From: Arthrobacter cavernae
GTDB taxonomy: Bacteria; Actinomycetota; Actinomycetes; Actinomycetales; Micrococcaceae
Length of the DNA stretch: 64,000 nt
Direction of reading: 5' to 3'
NCBI RefSeq assembly: GCF_017368795.1
Contig: NZ_JAFNLL010000036.1
Location: 19,601 to 83,600 of the forward strand
This document shows positions 37,180-45,407 of the stretch, piece by piece; the stretch's first letter is position 1; every line of letters starts with the position of its first letter. The notes beneath the pieces are model-generated. The model searched no databases. It had not been told where the DNA came from and saw only the letters and a list, made by a program, of their open reading frames with translations. Made by a program: the position numbers and the translations under genes.

Positions 37180-38532
37180 TCAGGGGGTGGGCACGGCAGC
37201 ATTGACGAAGGTGGCGGTGACGGTTGTGCCGGAGCCCGGAGCAGACTGTATCTCCAGTGATCCCCCTGCCTGGTCGATGGTGTCGCGGAGGATCCGCAGG
37301 CCCAGGTGGCCCTCCAGAGGAGGCCTGCTTGGGTCAAATCCGAGTCCGTCGTCAGAGATTCTGATCTCCGTGCGATGTCCGTTTTGCCGGATCCGAAGCT
37401 CGGCAAGCTGCGCGGAGGAATGCTTGGCAACATTGGCCAGGGCCTCCCTGGCGACACGATAGACCATCACGGCCCGCTCCCTGTCGAGGACGAACTTGTC
37501 GGGAACGTCAACTGTCAGCGAAATGCCGCGCTCCAGCAGCGGAGTCCCCAACCGCAGGAGCGAGGCCTCCAGTCCCACTTCCTGCAGGTCCGGCGGATAC
37601 AGCTCGCTGGTCATGGCCCGCAGGGTGCGAACGTTTTCCTGAAGTATCGTCCTGGCATTCGCAAACAAGGGCCGCTGCATCTCAGGTCCTTGGCGCTCCT
37701 CCGACTCCAAGGCGTATGCCAGCCCGGACAAATCCTGGATCACGTCATCGTGCAGCTCCCTGGCAATGCGCCGGCGTTCCAGGTCAGATGCCTCGACGGC
37801 ATGCCGGAGCAAGCTGTGGCGCGTCGCTTGGAACGCTTGAATCCGGTGTGCCAACCGTGCGGCGGGAATCAGCTGCGCCAATTGCAGGACTGCCAGTGCC
37901 AGCAGCAGGGGCGGGATCATTCCATACAGGACGGCCTCCTGCTCCTGACGCACGCCCGTCCCGTCATAGTAGGCTTCGAAAATCAGCGGGGTGCCGCTCT
38001 GGGCAGTCGAGCGGACGTAGACCTCCAGCAGCTCGCCGGAGGTTTCCTCGAAGGCATTTTCGAGTTCGTTCTGGGATTCCAGGGTGGCCGTTGCCGGTCC
38101 TCCCGCGAGGAGTTCCCTTGCCGATTCCGGCTGATCGAACGTCTGGCCGATCAGCGAGTCGACGTCCGAGTAGACCACGCGACCCTGTGCGTCCCACACC
38201 TTGATGCGCGTCACCACGCCGCCGTCAAACCACGGCTGCAGGAGACGGTCCAGTTGAGTCAGGGCAGCTGGATCCCGGGCAAGAAGCTGCTCCGTCATCA
38301 ACGGAGAGATGGCATAGTCAGCTAAACCCTGGGTGATGATCTTGGCATTGTCCAGGGCATGACGCTCTGCCTCGGCGCGGATCCAGAACGCAACGGGGAT
38401 TGCCACCAGCACCAGCGCAACGAAGCCGGCAAGAAGAAATCTTGCGATGGCCGATTGAAGTTCGCGACGCTCAGCCGCTTCTGCTCGACCGGCCCGGGGA
38501 TGTTTAGGCTCGGGTGCCGGATGCCTGGACAT
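37180..38532 (-). CDS. Membrane sensor histidine kinase A (NarL-partner type)
   Basis: 450 residues. TM1 about 29-51, an extracytoplasmic sensor domain of roughly 150 residues (RIKVWDAQGRVVYSDVDSLI), TM2 about 203-222, then a HisKA_3 dimerisation helix with phospho-acceptor His261 (RRRIARELHDDVIQDLSGLA) and a HATPase_c domain (N-box REALANVAKHSS, G-box DDGLGF, GHLGLRILRDTIDQAGG). The gene starts 15 bp after the stop of regulator A, so they form one operon. Residue-by-residue collinear with kinase B at 47.9-49.3 kb (same position of TM1, sensor and His261). Confidence 0.9.
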   Translation of the reverse strand: MSRHPAPEPKHPRAGRAEAAERRELQSAIARFLLAGFVALVLVAIPVAFWIRAEAERHALDNAKIITQGLADYAISPLMTEQLLARDPAALTQLDRLLQPWFDGGVVTRIKVWDAQGRVVYSDVDSLIGQTFDQPESARELLAGGPATATLESQNELENAFEETSGELLEVYVRSTAQSGTPLIFEAYYDGTGVRQEQEAVLYGMIPPLLLALAVLQLAQLIPAARLAHRIQAFQATRHSLLRHAVEASDLERRRIARELHDDVIQDLSGLAYALESEERQGPEMQRPLFANARTILQENVRTLRAMTSELYPPDLQEVGLEASLLRLGTPLLERGISLTVDVPDKFVLDRERAVMVYRVAREALANVAKHSSAQLAELRIRQNGHRTEIRISDDGLGFDPSRPPLEGHLGLRILRDTIDQAGGSLEIQSAPGSGTTVTATFVNAAVPTP

Positions 38533-38547
38533 AGTCTGCCTGCAGCG

Positions 38548-39894
38548 TCATTCACTGGGCAATCTGACAGCCGGGGTTCCCCTTCCGAGCTGCACCACCA
38601 GGGACGGGTGCACGATGATGGTCCCGGTCCTTGCATGCCTCAGCGTGTCCAGCATGGTGCCGAGGGCGCCGTCCTTCGGAAGGAACGCGCAGACGCCTAT
38701 GGTTGCCGCCTCCCGCAGTGCCTCCGCTGACGGATTTCCCGTCAGTATGACAATCCGGGCTTCCGGCGCCTCTGACAGAATGAGCTCGGCTGCCTTGAGC
38801 CCGGAGCCGTCGGGCAGGTGGAGATCCATGATCACCAGGTCGGGTCGCAGTTCCCGGAACATCTCCACAGCGGATTCCACCGACTTTGCAGCTCCCACAC
38901 TCATCAGATCCGGCTCACGGTCCAAGGCCCCCGTGAGAAGTTCGGTGAAGGTGGTGTGATCGTCAACCGTAAGTATCCGCAGGCGGTCTGCCTCCACTTG
39001 CGAGGCGTGCCCGGGGACAATCGTATGATCTGCCAAGGTCACAGCAGCCGTGACGCCGGCAGTGGATGGCTCCGGATGGGCTGCAGTACGCTCCAGAAGT
39101 CTGGCCTGGGCTGCCTTCAGCAATGGGCCGGGTGCGCACCCCATCTCTTGGTCCATGACGCGGCGGCAGCGCTCAAATGCCCTCAACGCCTCAGTACTCT
39201 CGCCATGCTCTTCCAACCCCAGGATGAGCGCAGTCCAGGCCCGCTCGTTCAAGGGGTCCTCGTTCACCGCTGCGCCACCCCAGGCAATTGCTTTCTCGAC
39301 TTCCCCAAGGGACAGTGCTGTCTCGGCAGCGAGGACCCTGGTCTGGGACACGCGTGTTGCGTGCAGGGCCCGTTCCTCGTCGGCCCAAGCGGGAAGCAGC
39401 TCGTCACCCAGCAGCGGGGCAACGGACAAGTCAAGTGCTTGGGTAAGCAACGCGAGCGCCTGCCGGGCTTCCGCGTGGGCGGCCCTGTTCGTCAGTGCTT
39501 CGAATCTGTCCAGGTCCAGATCCACCATCGACCGGTCCATCACGTAGCCACCAGTGACTGTCCGCAAGGGACCTGACCGTCCACTGCCGGGCTGCAGGTG
39601 TCGCCGGAGGACGCTCACATAGCTTTCAAGGGTTGGGAGAGCGACGGCCGGATGCTTTCCACCCCAAAGCAGGTCCATGATCCGGTTTTTCGACACGGCG
39701 GAGCCAAGGCTCAAAAGGAGTATTTCAAGAACCTGCCGCGGCTTCGGCCCACCCAGATCGTTGGCACTGAGCGCAGTGCTTCCGCGGCGGATCGTCAAGG
39801 GCCCGATGATGTCGATCCGAAGCCTCTGCTGCTCCGTCCAGTCGTCATCAAGAACGGATTCATTTGCGTTCAGGGCCGTTTCCAGAGTGATCAT
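38548..39894 (-). CDS. SARP/BTAD regulator A with C-terminal receiver domain
   Basis: 448 residues. Order: OmpR-like SARP DNA-binding domain (about 24-120, RIDIIGPLTIRRGS, VLRRHLQPG, VTGGYVMD), bacterial transcriptional activation domain BTAD (about 125-265), linker, then a CheY-like receiver (about 305-430) with acidic pocket D311/D312, phospho-acceptor D357 (VIMDLHLPDGSG), T385 and K407. A receiver at the C-terminus with the DNA-binding domain at the N-terminus reverses the usual response-regulator order. ATG start preceded by GGGGG. Operon with kinase A; regulator B at 49.3-50.7 kb is a close paralogue. Confidence 0.9.
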   Translation of the reverse strand: MITLETALNANESVLDDDWTEQQRLRIDIIGPLTIRRGSTALSANDLGGPKPRQVLEILLLSLGSAVSKNRIMDLLWGGKHPAVALPTLESYVSVLRRHLQPGSGRSGPLRTVTGGYVMDRSMVDLDLDRFEALTNRAAHAEARQALALLTQALDLSVAPLLGDELLPAWADEERALHATRVSQTRVLAAETALSLGEVEKAIAWGGAAVNEDPLNERAWTALILGLEEHGESTEALRAFERCRRVMDQEMGCAPGPLLKAAQARLLERTAAHPEPSTAGVTAAVTLADHTIVPGHASQVEADRLRILTVDDHTTFTELLTGALDREPDLMSVGAAKSVESAVEMFRELRPDLVIMDLHLPDGSGLKAAELILSEAPEARIVILTGNPSAEALREAATIGVCAFLPKDGALGTMLDTLRHARTGTIIVHPSLVVQLGRGTPAVRLPSE

Positions 39895-39957
39895 TTGCAG
39901 TAAACCCCCAGATAGTCGGACAACACCTAGTTGTCATTCAAGCCCCGGGGAATTACG

Positions 39958-40060
39958 TGGGCAAGAGTAGTGAGTACCCGCTTTTCGCCGCGGATTTCCC
40001 TTCCCACTACTTGTTTTTCGACTGGACTACTTGGTTTTCCACTTCGACTACTCATCAGGC
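39958..40060 (-). promoter_or_regulatory. Conserved control region upstream of regulator A
   Basis: Contains GCAAGAGTAGTGAGTACCCG (39961-39980), matched by the same region ahead of regulator B. It also contains three ACTACTT/C motifs at 40006, 40026 and 40047, spaced 20 and 21 bp. Direct repeats spaced at about two helical turns fit known SARP binding sites. Confidence 0.5.
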
Positions 40061-40137
40061 TGCGGAAGGTCGTAAGATTCGCCTCCGACGTGCGCATTGG
40101 ACGGCGACCGTACGTATCGGCGCCCTGCACTCTGCCG

Positions 40138-40644
40138 TTAGCCTCCTCGGTGATGACCCGGGCCGAGGGAAAGCCCTGCACCATCAGGGCCCTGCAGGGT
40201 GAGGGCAATCGCCTTGTCCGGAAGCTCGAACACCAGTGTCACGTCAATGGTCTGGCCCTGCTTCACCGTTGCGCTCACGGGTGAGGACCAAACCGGCTTC
40301 GGCTTCCCGGCGCCGATGCCGAGAATCGAATAGTCGGCCGCATGAATGGTGATGCCGGCCGGCTCCAGGGCCGTCAGCTCGAGGAGGATACGCACCCGGT
40401 GCATCCCGTCAGCCGGGCTCCCCGCCAAGGGTGCACCGTCGTTGGGCACCCAGCCGTCCACCTCCAACGGTATGACGCCATTGATTCGCGCCAGCCCTCC
40501 GCCAATCGACGCGGATGCCCCGAGCGGGATTGCCGGCTCCCTGGTGCCACTGGCAAGGACGCCCACAAGCAAGCCGCCCAGTACCGTCAGGAGAATAAAA
40601 GGCACAAGCAGCCTGCGTCGGAGGGTTCGCGCTTGCAGTGCCAT
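40138..40644 (-). CDS. Membrane-anchored DUF4352-like protein
   Basis: About 168 residues from the ATG at 40644 (MALQARTLRRRLLVPFILLT). One N-terminal membrane anchor (LLVPFILLTVLGGLLVGVLA), then a beta-rich extracellular domain (VRILLELTALEPAGITIHAA, SATVKQGQTIDVTLVFELPD) resembling DUF4352/telokin-like Ig folds. An alternative start is the ATG at 40680. It lies immediately upstream of regulator A on the same strand, so it may belong to that signalling operon. No known function. Confidence 0.6.
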   Translation of the reverse strand: MALQARTLRRRLLVPFILLTVLGGLLVGVLASGTREPAIPLGASASIGGGLARINGVIPLEVDGWVPNDGAPLAGSPADGMHRVRILLELTALEPAGITIHAADYSILGIGAGKPKPVWSSPVSATVKQGQTIDVTLVFELPDKAIALTLQGPDGAGLSLGPGHHRGG

Positions 40645-40810
40645 GGCACAATAGTCGGACCCCGACATTGGGAAAACCATGTGAGAGCCCGCTCCGCGCC
40701 GCGCCGCATGGTTTCCCAGCGTCCGCACCACTCCGAGGTTCTTACAGGGCTGGCCAGCCACACTGATTACGTCCTGATCTGGAAGTTGCACGGTCCCTGG
40801 AGACGGATCA

Positions 40811-40860
40811 TGACCGCCGGGTCCGGCTCCGGATCCCAGCCATGCCGGACCCGGCGGTCA
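40811..40860. terminator. Long hairpin between DUF4352-like gene and LacI gene
   Basis: Perfect 17-bp stem, TGACCGCCGGGTCCGGC (40811-40827) with 40844-40860. The left arm and flank recur at 50963-50979 upstream of regulator B. Here it lies between divergent genes, so termination is not its obvious role; it may be a relic of the duplicated segment. Confidence 0.5.
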
Positions 40861-40863
40861 CCA

Positions 40864-40879
40864 CCTCACACGCGTTAGG
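40864..40879. promoter_or_regulatory. LacI-type operator, autoregulatory
   Basis: CCTCACACGCGTTAGG differs at two positions from the perfect palindrome CCTAACACGTGTTAGG in front of the sucrose ABC operon. It lies just upstream of TAGAAT, a good -10 element for the lacI gene. Confidence 0.75.
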
Positions 40880-40902
40880 TAGAATGCAGTAACCGTACCT
40901 AC

Positions 40903-42009
40903 ATGCCAGAGGATCCGCCCATGCATCGCAAGGCCACAGCACTCGACGTTGCCAAGCGTGCCGGCGTCTCCCGGAGCGCCGTGTCGCTGGTGCTCAACGG
41001 CCGCGGCGACGGCAATGTGGCCAAGGAGAGCCAGGACCGCATCCGGCAGGCCGCCGCCGAGCTGAACTATTCCCCCAACGCCATCGCCCTTAGCCTGCGG
41101 AACCAGCGCTCCCGGGTGATCGGCATCGTCTCGGACGAGGTGGTGACCAGCCCGTTTGACGGCAACATCATCGGCGGGGCCGACGACGTCGCCCGCAGCC
41201 GCGGCTTCGTGACCGTGGTGATGGACACCGAGCTCGATGCGTCCCGCCACGAAGGCGCCGTGGAAACCCTGCTGGACCGGCAGGTGGACGGGCTCATGTA
41301 CGTCACCGTCGGCCTGAAGCCGCTCGATGTGCCGCCCGGGATGCTGCGCGTCCCCTCGGTCCTGGCCAACTGCTACGAGAACATCCCCGAGCCGCGGCTG
41401 CACCACGTCATCCCCGACGAAGTCTCCGGCGGCCGCGAGGCCACCGAGCACCTCCTGCAGCTGGGCCACCGGGACATCGCCCTGCTGGCCGGACTGGAAA
41501 TCTCGCCGGCCGCGCCGTTGCGCGTGCGCGGCTACCGTGATGCCTTCGCGGCCGCGGGGTTGCCCGTGCGGGAGGACCTCGTCAGCTGGGCCGGCTGGGA
41601 CATCGACGCCGGCTTCCACGGTGCCATGAAACTGCTCGACGGCGTGTCCCCTGGCGGGCGCCCCACAGCGATCATGTGCGCGAACGACCGACTCGCCGTC
41701 GGCGTGGTGCTGGCGGCCGCCCGCCTGGGGCTCAGCATCCCCCGCGACATTTCGGTCATGGGCTACGACAACGAATTCCGCATCGCCAACACCATGGTTC
41801 CCGCCCTCACCAGCATGGCCCTGCCTTTGCGGGAAATGGGCGCTGCAGCGATGACGATGCTGCTGCAGCAGATTGAGGACCCGGCGGCCAACCGGGCGCC
41901 GGCCGGCGGCGCAGGCGGCGCGGGCTTGGAAACCGCGGCCCTCGAAACCATGGTTCCCTGCCGCCTGATGGTCCGGGAGTCGACCGGTCCGGTGCCCGCA
42001 GGCCGCTAG
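40903..42009 (+). CDS. LacI family repressor of the sucrose/fructan locus
   Basis: 368 residues. N-terminal LacI helix-turn-helix and hinge (TALDVAKRAGVSRSAVSLVL, NYSPNAIALSLRNQRSRVIG) and a periplasmic-binding-protein-like sugar domain. Starts at the ATG at 40903, or at 40921 (MHRKATALDV). Convergent with the GH32 gene. The matching 16-bp operators at its own promoter and at the transporter promoter make it the likely repressor of the whole locus. Confidence 0.92.
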   Translation: MPEDPPMHRKATALDVAKRAGVSRSAVSLVLNGRGDGNVAKESQDRIRQAAAELNYSPNAIALSLRNQRSRVIGIVSDEVVTSPFDGNIIGGADDVARSRGFVTVVMDTELDASRHEGAVETLLDRQVDGLMYVTVGLKPLDVPPGMLRVPSVLANCYENIPEPRLHHVIPDEVSGGREATEHLLQLGHRDIALLAGLEISPAAPLRVRGYRDAFAAAGLPVREDLVSWAGWDIDAGFHGAMKLLDGVSPGGRPTAIMCANDRLAVGVVLAAARLGLSIPRDISVMGYDNEFRIANTMVPALTSMALPLREMGAAAMTMLLQQIEDPAANRAPAGGAGGAGLETAALETMVPCRLMVRESTGPVPAGR

Positions 42010-42013
42010 TTCC

Positions 42014-42092
42014 GACCACTTGGCCGGCACCGGTGCCCGGAATCCGCTGAAACACGGGGATCCCGGACGCCGGTCTGGGCCAATTGTGGTCA
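42014..42092. terminator. Inverted repeat between convergent lacI and GH32 genes
   Basis: GACCACTTGGCC (42014-42025) matches, with a 2-base bulge, GGCCAATTGTGGTC (42078-42092) in inverse orientation, and the palindrome GGCACCGGTGCC lies inside. Possible bidirectional terminator; no U-tract. Confidence 0.35.
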
Positions 42093-42125
42093 GAAGTGGT
42101 GGGCGCTTGTACTGAGGGCCATGGC

Positions 42126-43553
42126 TCAGCCGGCCGGCTGTTCGAGCTGCCAGACGTCGGCCGAGGCGCCCGCGGGGAGCTCCAGCCGCCATTCCTCACC
42201 GGCGGCCGGGTAGGCGCGCAGGGTGGTGGCCACGGAACCGTTGCGGTACACCTCCACGAGGGAAGCGTCCACGAAGATCCGCAGTCCTGCCCCCAGCTCG
42301 CCGCGGAACACCACCTGGCGTTCGGCACCGGGCGCATCGGAACCGGCCTCCTCGGAACCGGATGAGAGCACCAGCGAGACCTCGCCCTGGCCGCCGGACA
42401 CCCCCTGCCCACCGGACACCACTGCCTCGGCAAAAGCAGGCAGGGAGACGGTCCTGGAGGCGCCCGTGGCCAGGGCAGCACCCCGGTACGCATCGATCTC
42501 CGGCGCAGGAGCCACGGCCACGGCATCGTCAACAACGGAGAGCACACGTGGGAACGTCAGCACGCCGGACCAGCCGGCGGCGTCGATCTCCTCCTGGCTG
42601 CGGCCGCGGCGGCCGTCACGGCCGGGACCTTCATTGGCCCAGCCCCACAGCAGGGAGCTGGGTTCAGCACCGGACGAGGACTCAAGCTGGACGATCTGCG
42701 GGGCGTAGAAGTCGCGGCCAAGATCGGACTTCCCGCCGGAACGAGGTTCGAACACCGGCAGGCCCGTGGCCGGGTCCTCACACAGGGAGCCGATGAGGTG
42801 GCCCACTCCGTTGGCGTGCTCGTGGGCATCACCGGAGAGCCACAGGGAAAACATCATGAGCCAGGAGTCTCCGCCGGCAGAGTCCGGCACCTGGACCAGC
42901 TGCGGGCATTCCCAGATCTCGGCCGGGGTGTGGGCAGCAGCAACCGGGTTATCGGAGCTCAGCCAGATCCCCTGGTACTTCCAGTCGGACATGTCCTCCA
43001 CGGTGTACAGGAGCAGCGCGGCCTGGCCGGTGGCGAGGCCGGCGCCCTGCATGGCGTAGCGCTTGCCGTTGAAACGGAACAGGAAGGGGTCGCGCACCGC
43101 GGTGACCAGCGGGTCAGTCGGCATCGACGCCGCAACGTGTCCATCCTGCTCCCAGGAAACCAGGTCCGCGGAGCCGCGGGCCAGCACCACCTGGGAGTGT
43201 CCGCCGTCGCCCTTTACCCCGGAGTATGCGGCGGTGGGGACGCCGCCGTCGTCGGTCACCACACCGGTCCAGCAGCCGAACTCGTCCGGCCCGCCGTCCT
43301 GCGGCTTCAGGGCCACCGGGTGCTCTTCCCAGCGGAGCAGGTCCGCCGAGCTGACGTGGCCCCACTGGATCCGGTGGTGCCGGGCGGATTCCGGGTTGTA
43401 CTGGAAGAACACGTGGTACCGGCCGTTGATGTGGCTGATCCCGTTGGGATCGTTGATCCAGCCCCGGGCCGGGCGCGGGTGGAAGCGCGGGAACGCCGGA
43501 TCCGGGTGGACTGCGGCCAGGCGGGCGAAGTCGGAGGCTGCAAGGTCCGTCAT
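42126..43553 (-). CDS. GH32 family hydrolase (sucrose/fructan hydrolase)
   Basis: Beta-fructosidase of 475 residues without a signal peptide, so it acts on imported sugar in the cytoplasm. The three catalytic motifs are present: WINDPNG (nucleophile Asp35), AVRDPF (transition-state Asp) and IWECPQLV (acid/base Glu). A C-terminal beta-sandwich (RIFVDASLVEVYRNG) follows. It cleaves sucrose, sucrose-6-phosphate or short fructans; since import is by an ABC system rather than a PTS, free sucrose or oligofructose is most likely. Last gene of the operon, 25 bp after the permease stop. Confidence 0.92.
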   Translation of the reverse strand: MTDLAASDFARLAAVHPDPAFPRFHPRPARGWINDPNGISHINGRYHVFFQYNPESARHHRIQWGHVSSADLLRWEEHPVALKPQDGGPDEFGCWTGVVTDDGGVPTAAYSGVKGDGGHSQVVLARGSADLVSWEQDGHVAASMPTDPLVTAVRDPFLFRFNGKRYAMQGAGLATGQAALLLYTVEDMSDWKYQGIWLSSDNPVAAAHTPAEIWECPQLVQVPDSAGGDSWLMMFSLWLSGDAHEHANGVGHLIGSLCEDPATGLPVFEPRSGGKSDLGRDFYAPQIVQLESSSGAEPSSLLWGWANEGPGRDGRRGRSQEEIDAAGWSGVLTFPRVLSVVDDAVAVAPAPEIDAYRGAALATGASRTVSLPAFAEAVVSGGQGVSGGQGEVSLVLSSGSEEAGSDAPGAERQVVFRGELGAGLRIFVDASLVEVYRNGSVATTLRAYPAAGEEWRLELPAGASADVWQLEQPAG

Positions 43554-43578
43554 GAGGGTCCTTTCGAGGAAGTAGGGG

Positions 43579-44463
43579 TTATTTGCCGGTGCCGGCGGTG
43601 AGGCCCGCCTGCAGGGCGCGCTGGCCGAAGATGAAGACCACCAGGGCCGGGATCATGGACAGGACCACGCCCGCCAGGACCACCGAGATGCTGCCGGTGC
43701 CCATGTTGCCCTGCAGGGACACCAGGCCCAGCGGCAGGGTGAAGTTCTTCTCCGAGATGGTCATGATCAGCGGACGGAAGAACTCATTCCAGTGGAAGTT
43801 GAAGGCCAGGATGCCCACGATCGCCATGCCGGGCACGGCCAGCGGCGCGTAGACCGAGCGGAAGGTCCGCCACGGCGAGGCGCCGTCGATCGCGGCCGCC
43901 TCCGCCAGGTCGGCGGGCAGCCCCAGGAAGTACTGGCGCATCAGGAAGGTGCCGAACGCCGTCGGGATGGCCGGCAGGATCAGCGCCAGCAGGGTGTCGG
44001 AGAGTCCCATGCCGCGGATCAGCATGAACACGGGCACGATCGTCACCTGCACGGGCACCATCATGGTGGCCAGCACGATCGAGAACAGCGCGCCGCGGCC
44101 GCGGAACTTCAGGTTCGCGAACGCGTAGCCAGCCATGGCGGCCGAGACCATCTGCCCGACGGCGATCAGCCCGGTCACCAGGGCACTGTTCAGTACCAGG
44201 ATGACCATGTCCAGTTGCTGGAAGACCTGGGCATAGGAGGTGAAATCGGGGTTCCAAGGGAAGAACGACGGCGGAAGTTTGAAGGATTCCGACGGCGACC
44301 GCAGCGAGGTGGACAGGGTCCACAGCACGGGCCCCAGGGTCAGGGCGGCGGCGATGAGCAGCAGGACGACGCGCAGGACGGTGTTCCAGCTCGTCTTCCG
44401 GCGGGCCACGGCGTGTGCCGGGGCCTGGGTGCGCTCGGAGGTGGTGGTCATGGCGGGCCTCAC
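43579..44463 (-). CDS. Sugar ABC transporter permease, MalG type
   Basis: Inner-membrane subunit of a CUT1 importer, 294 residues, six membrane segments. MalG-type features: LSTSLRSPSESFKLPPSFFP after TM1 and the ATPase-docking EAA loop (ADLAEAAAIDGASPWRTFRS). The GTG at 44463 overlaps the stop of the preceding permease (GTGA); the ATG four codons later is an alternative. No ATPase gene is in the operon; CUT1 systems often share a distant MsiK-like ATPase. Confidence 0.92.
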   Translation of the reverse strand: MRPAMTTTSERTQAPAHAVARRKTSWNTVLRVVLLLIAAALTLGPVLWTLSTSLRSPSESFKLPPSFFPWNPDFTSYAQVFQQLDMVILVLNSALVTGLIAVGQMVSAAMAGYAFANLKFRGRGALFSIVLATMMVPVQVTIVPVFMLIRGMGLSDTLLALILPAIPTAFGTFLMRQYFLGLPADLAEAAAIDGASPWRTFRSVYAPLAVPGMAIVGILAFNFHWNEFFRPLIMTISEKNFTLPLGLVSLQGNMGTGSISVVLAGVVLSMIPALVVFIFGQRALQAGLTAGTGK

Positions 44464-45407
44464 TGGTAGAAGACGAATCGTTTGCTGAGCCGGAACTGCG
44501 CGGCGGTGATGGCCATGATGATCAGCGTGAGGATCACACCGATCGCCGAGGCCTGGCCGAACTCAAGGCGCTGGAAGGCGGACTCGAAGATCACCATCAC
44601 CGCGGTGCGGGTGGAGTCCCCGGGGCCGCCGCGGGTCAGCACGTACGGCTGGTCGAAGACCTGCAGCGCGCTGATGATGGCCATGACCGAGGCCAGCAGC
44701 GTGGTGGGGCTCAGCAGCGGCAGGGTGACATGGAGGTGCTTGCGCCAGCCGGTGGCACCGTCCAGCGACGCGGCCTCGTACGTTTCCACAGGGATGGACG
44801 CCAGCCCGCCGACAAACAGCAGGAAGGAGAACCCGAAGTTCTGCCACACATAGACCAGGATCACGACGGCGGCCGAGCCGCCGGACGTCGTCAGCCAGGG
44901 CACCGCGGGGATGCCCACCAGGGACAGGAGCCAGTTGACCACGCCGAACTGCTCGTTGAAGAGGTAGCGCATGAAGATGGACACCGAGGCCGCCGAGAGG
45001 ATCAGCGGGAAGAAGAACGCGGAGCGGAAGAAGGTCCGCAGCCAGGCCGGCAGCTTCTCCTGCACCATGATGGCCAAGCCCAGCGCCAGGCCCATTTGGA
45101 GGGCCACGGCCACCACCACGAACACGAGGGTGTTCACGAAGGACACCCGGACGGTGGGGTCCTGGACCACTTCGGCGAAGTTGTCGAAACCCACGAACGT
45201 GGGCGCCGAGATGATGTCCCAGCGGAAGAAGGCCAGGACCACGGAGGCGACGATCGGCAGCAGGGTAAACATCCCCATGCCCAAGATGGTGGGGGCCAGG
45301 AAGAGCCAGGCGAGCCAGGGCTGGCTGTGCCTTCCGGCCTTGGCGTGCGCCGCCGGCGGCGCAACCTTGCCTGCCGGTTCGGCCCGGTGACGGGTGGTGG
45401 TGCTCAT
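44460..45407 (-). CDS. Sugar ABC transporter permease, MalF type
   Basis: CUT1 importer permease of 315 residues with six membrane segments. LFLAPTILGMGMFTLLPIVA marks TM1 and IPVETYEAASLDGATGWRKH the ATPase-docking loop. The start overlaps the binding-protein stop by 4 bp and the stop overlaps the next permease start by 4 bp, indicating coupled translation of all three transport genes. Confidence 0.92.
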   Translation of the reverse strand: MSTTTRHRAEPAGKVAPPAAHAKAGRHSQPWLAWLFLAPTILGMGMFTLLPIVASVVLAFFRWDIISAPTFVGFDNFAEVVQDPTVRVSFVNTLVFVVVAVALQMGLALGLAIMVQEKLPAWLRTFFRSAFFFPLILSAASVSIFMRYLFNEQFGVVNWLLSLVGIPAVPWLTTSGGSAAVVILVYVWQNFGFSFLLFVGGLASIPVETYEAASLDGATGWRKHLHVTLPLLSPTTLLASVMAIISALQVFDQPYVLTRGGPGDSTRTAVMVIFESAFQRLEFGQASAIGVILTLIIMAITAAQFRLSKRFVFYQ

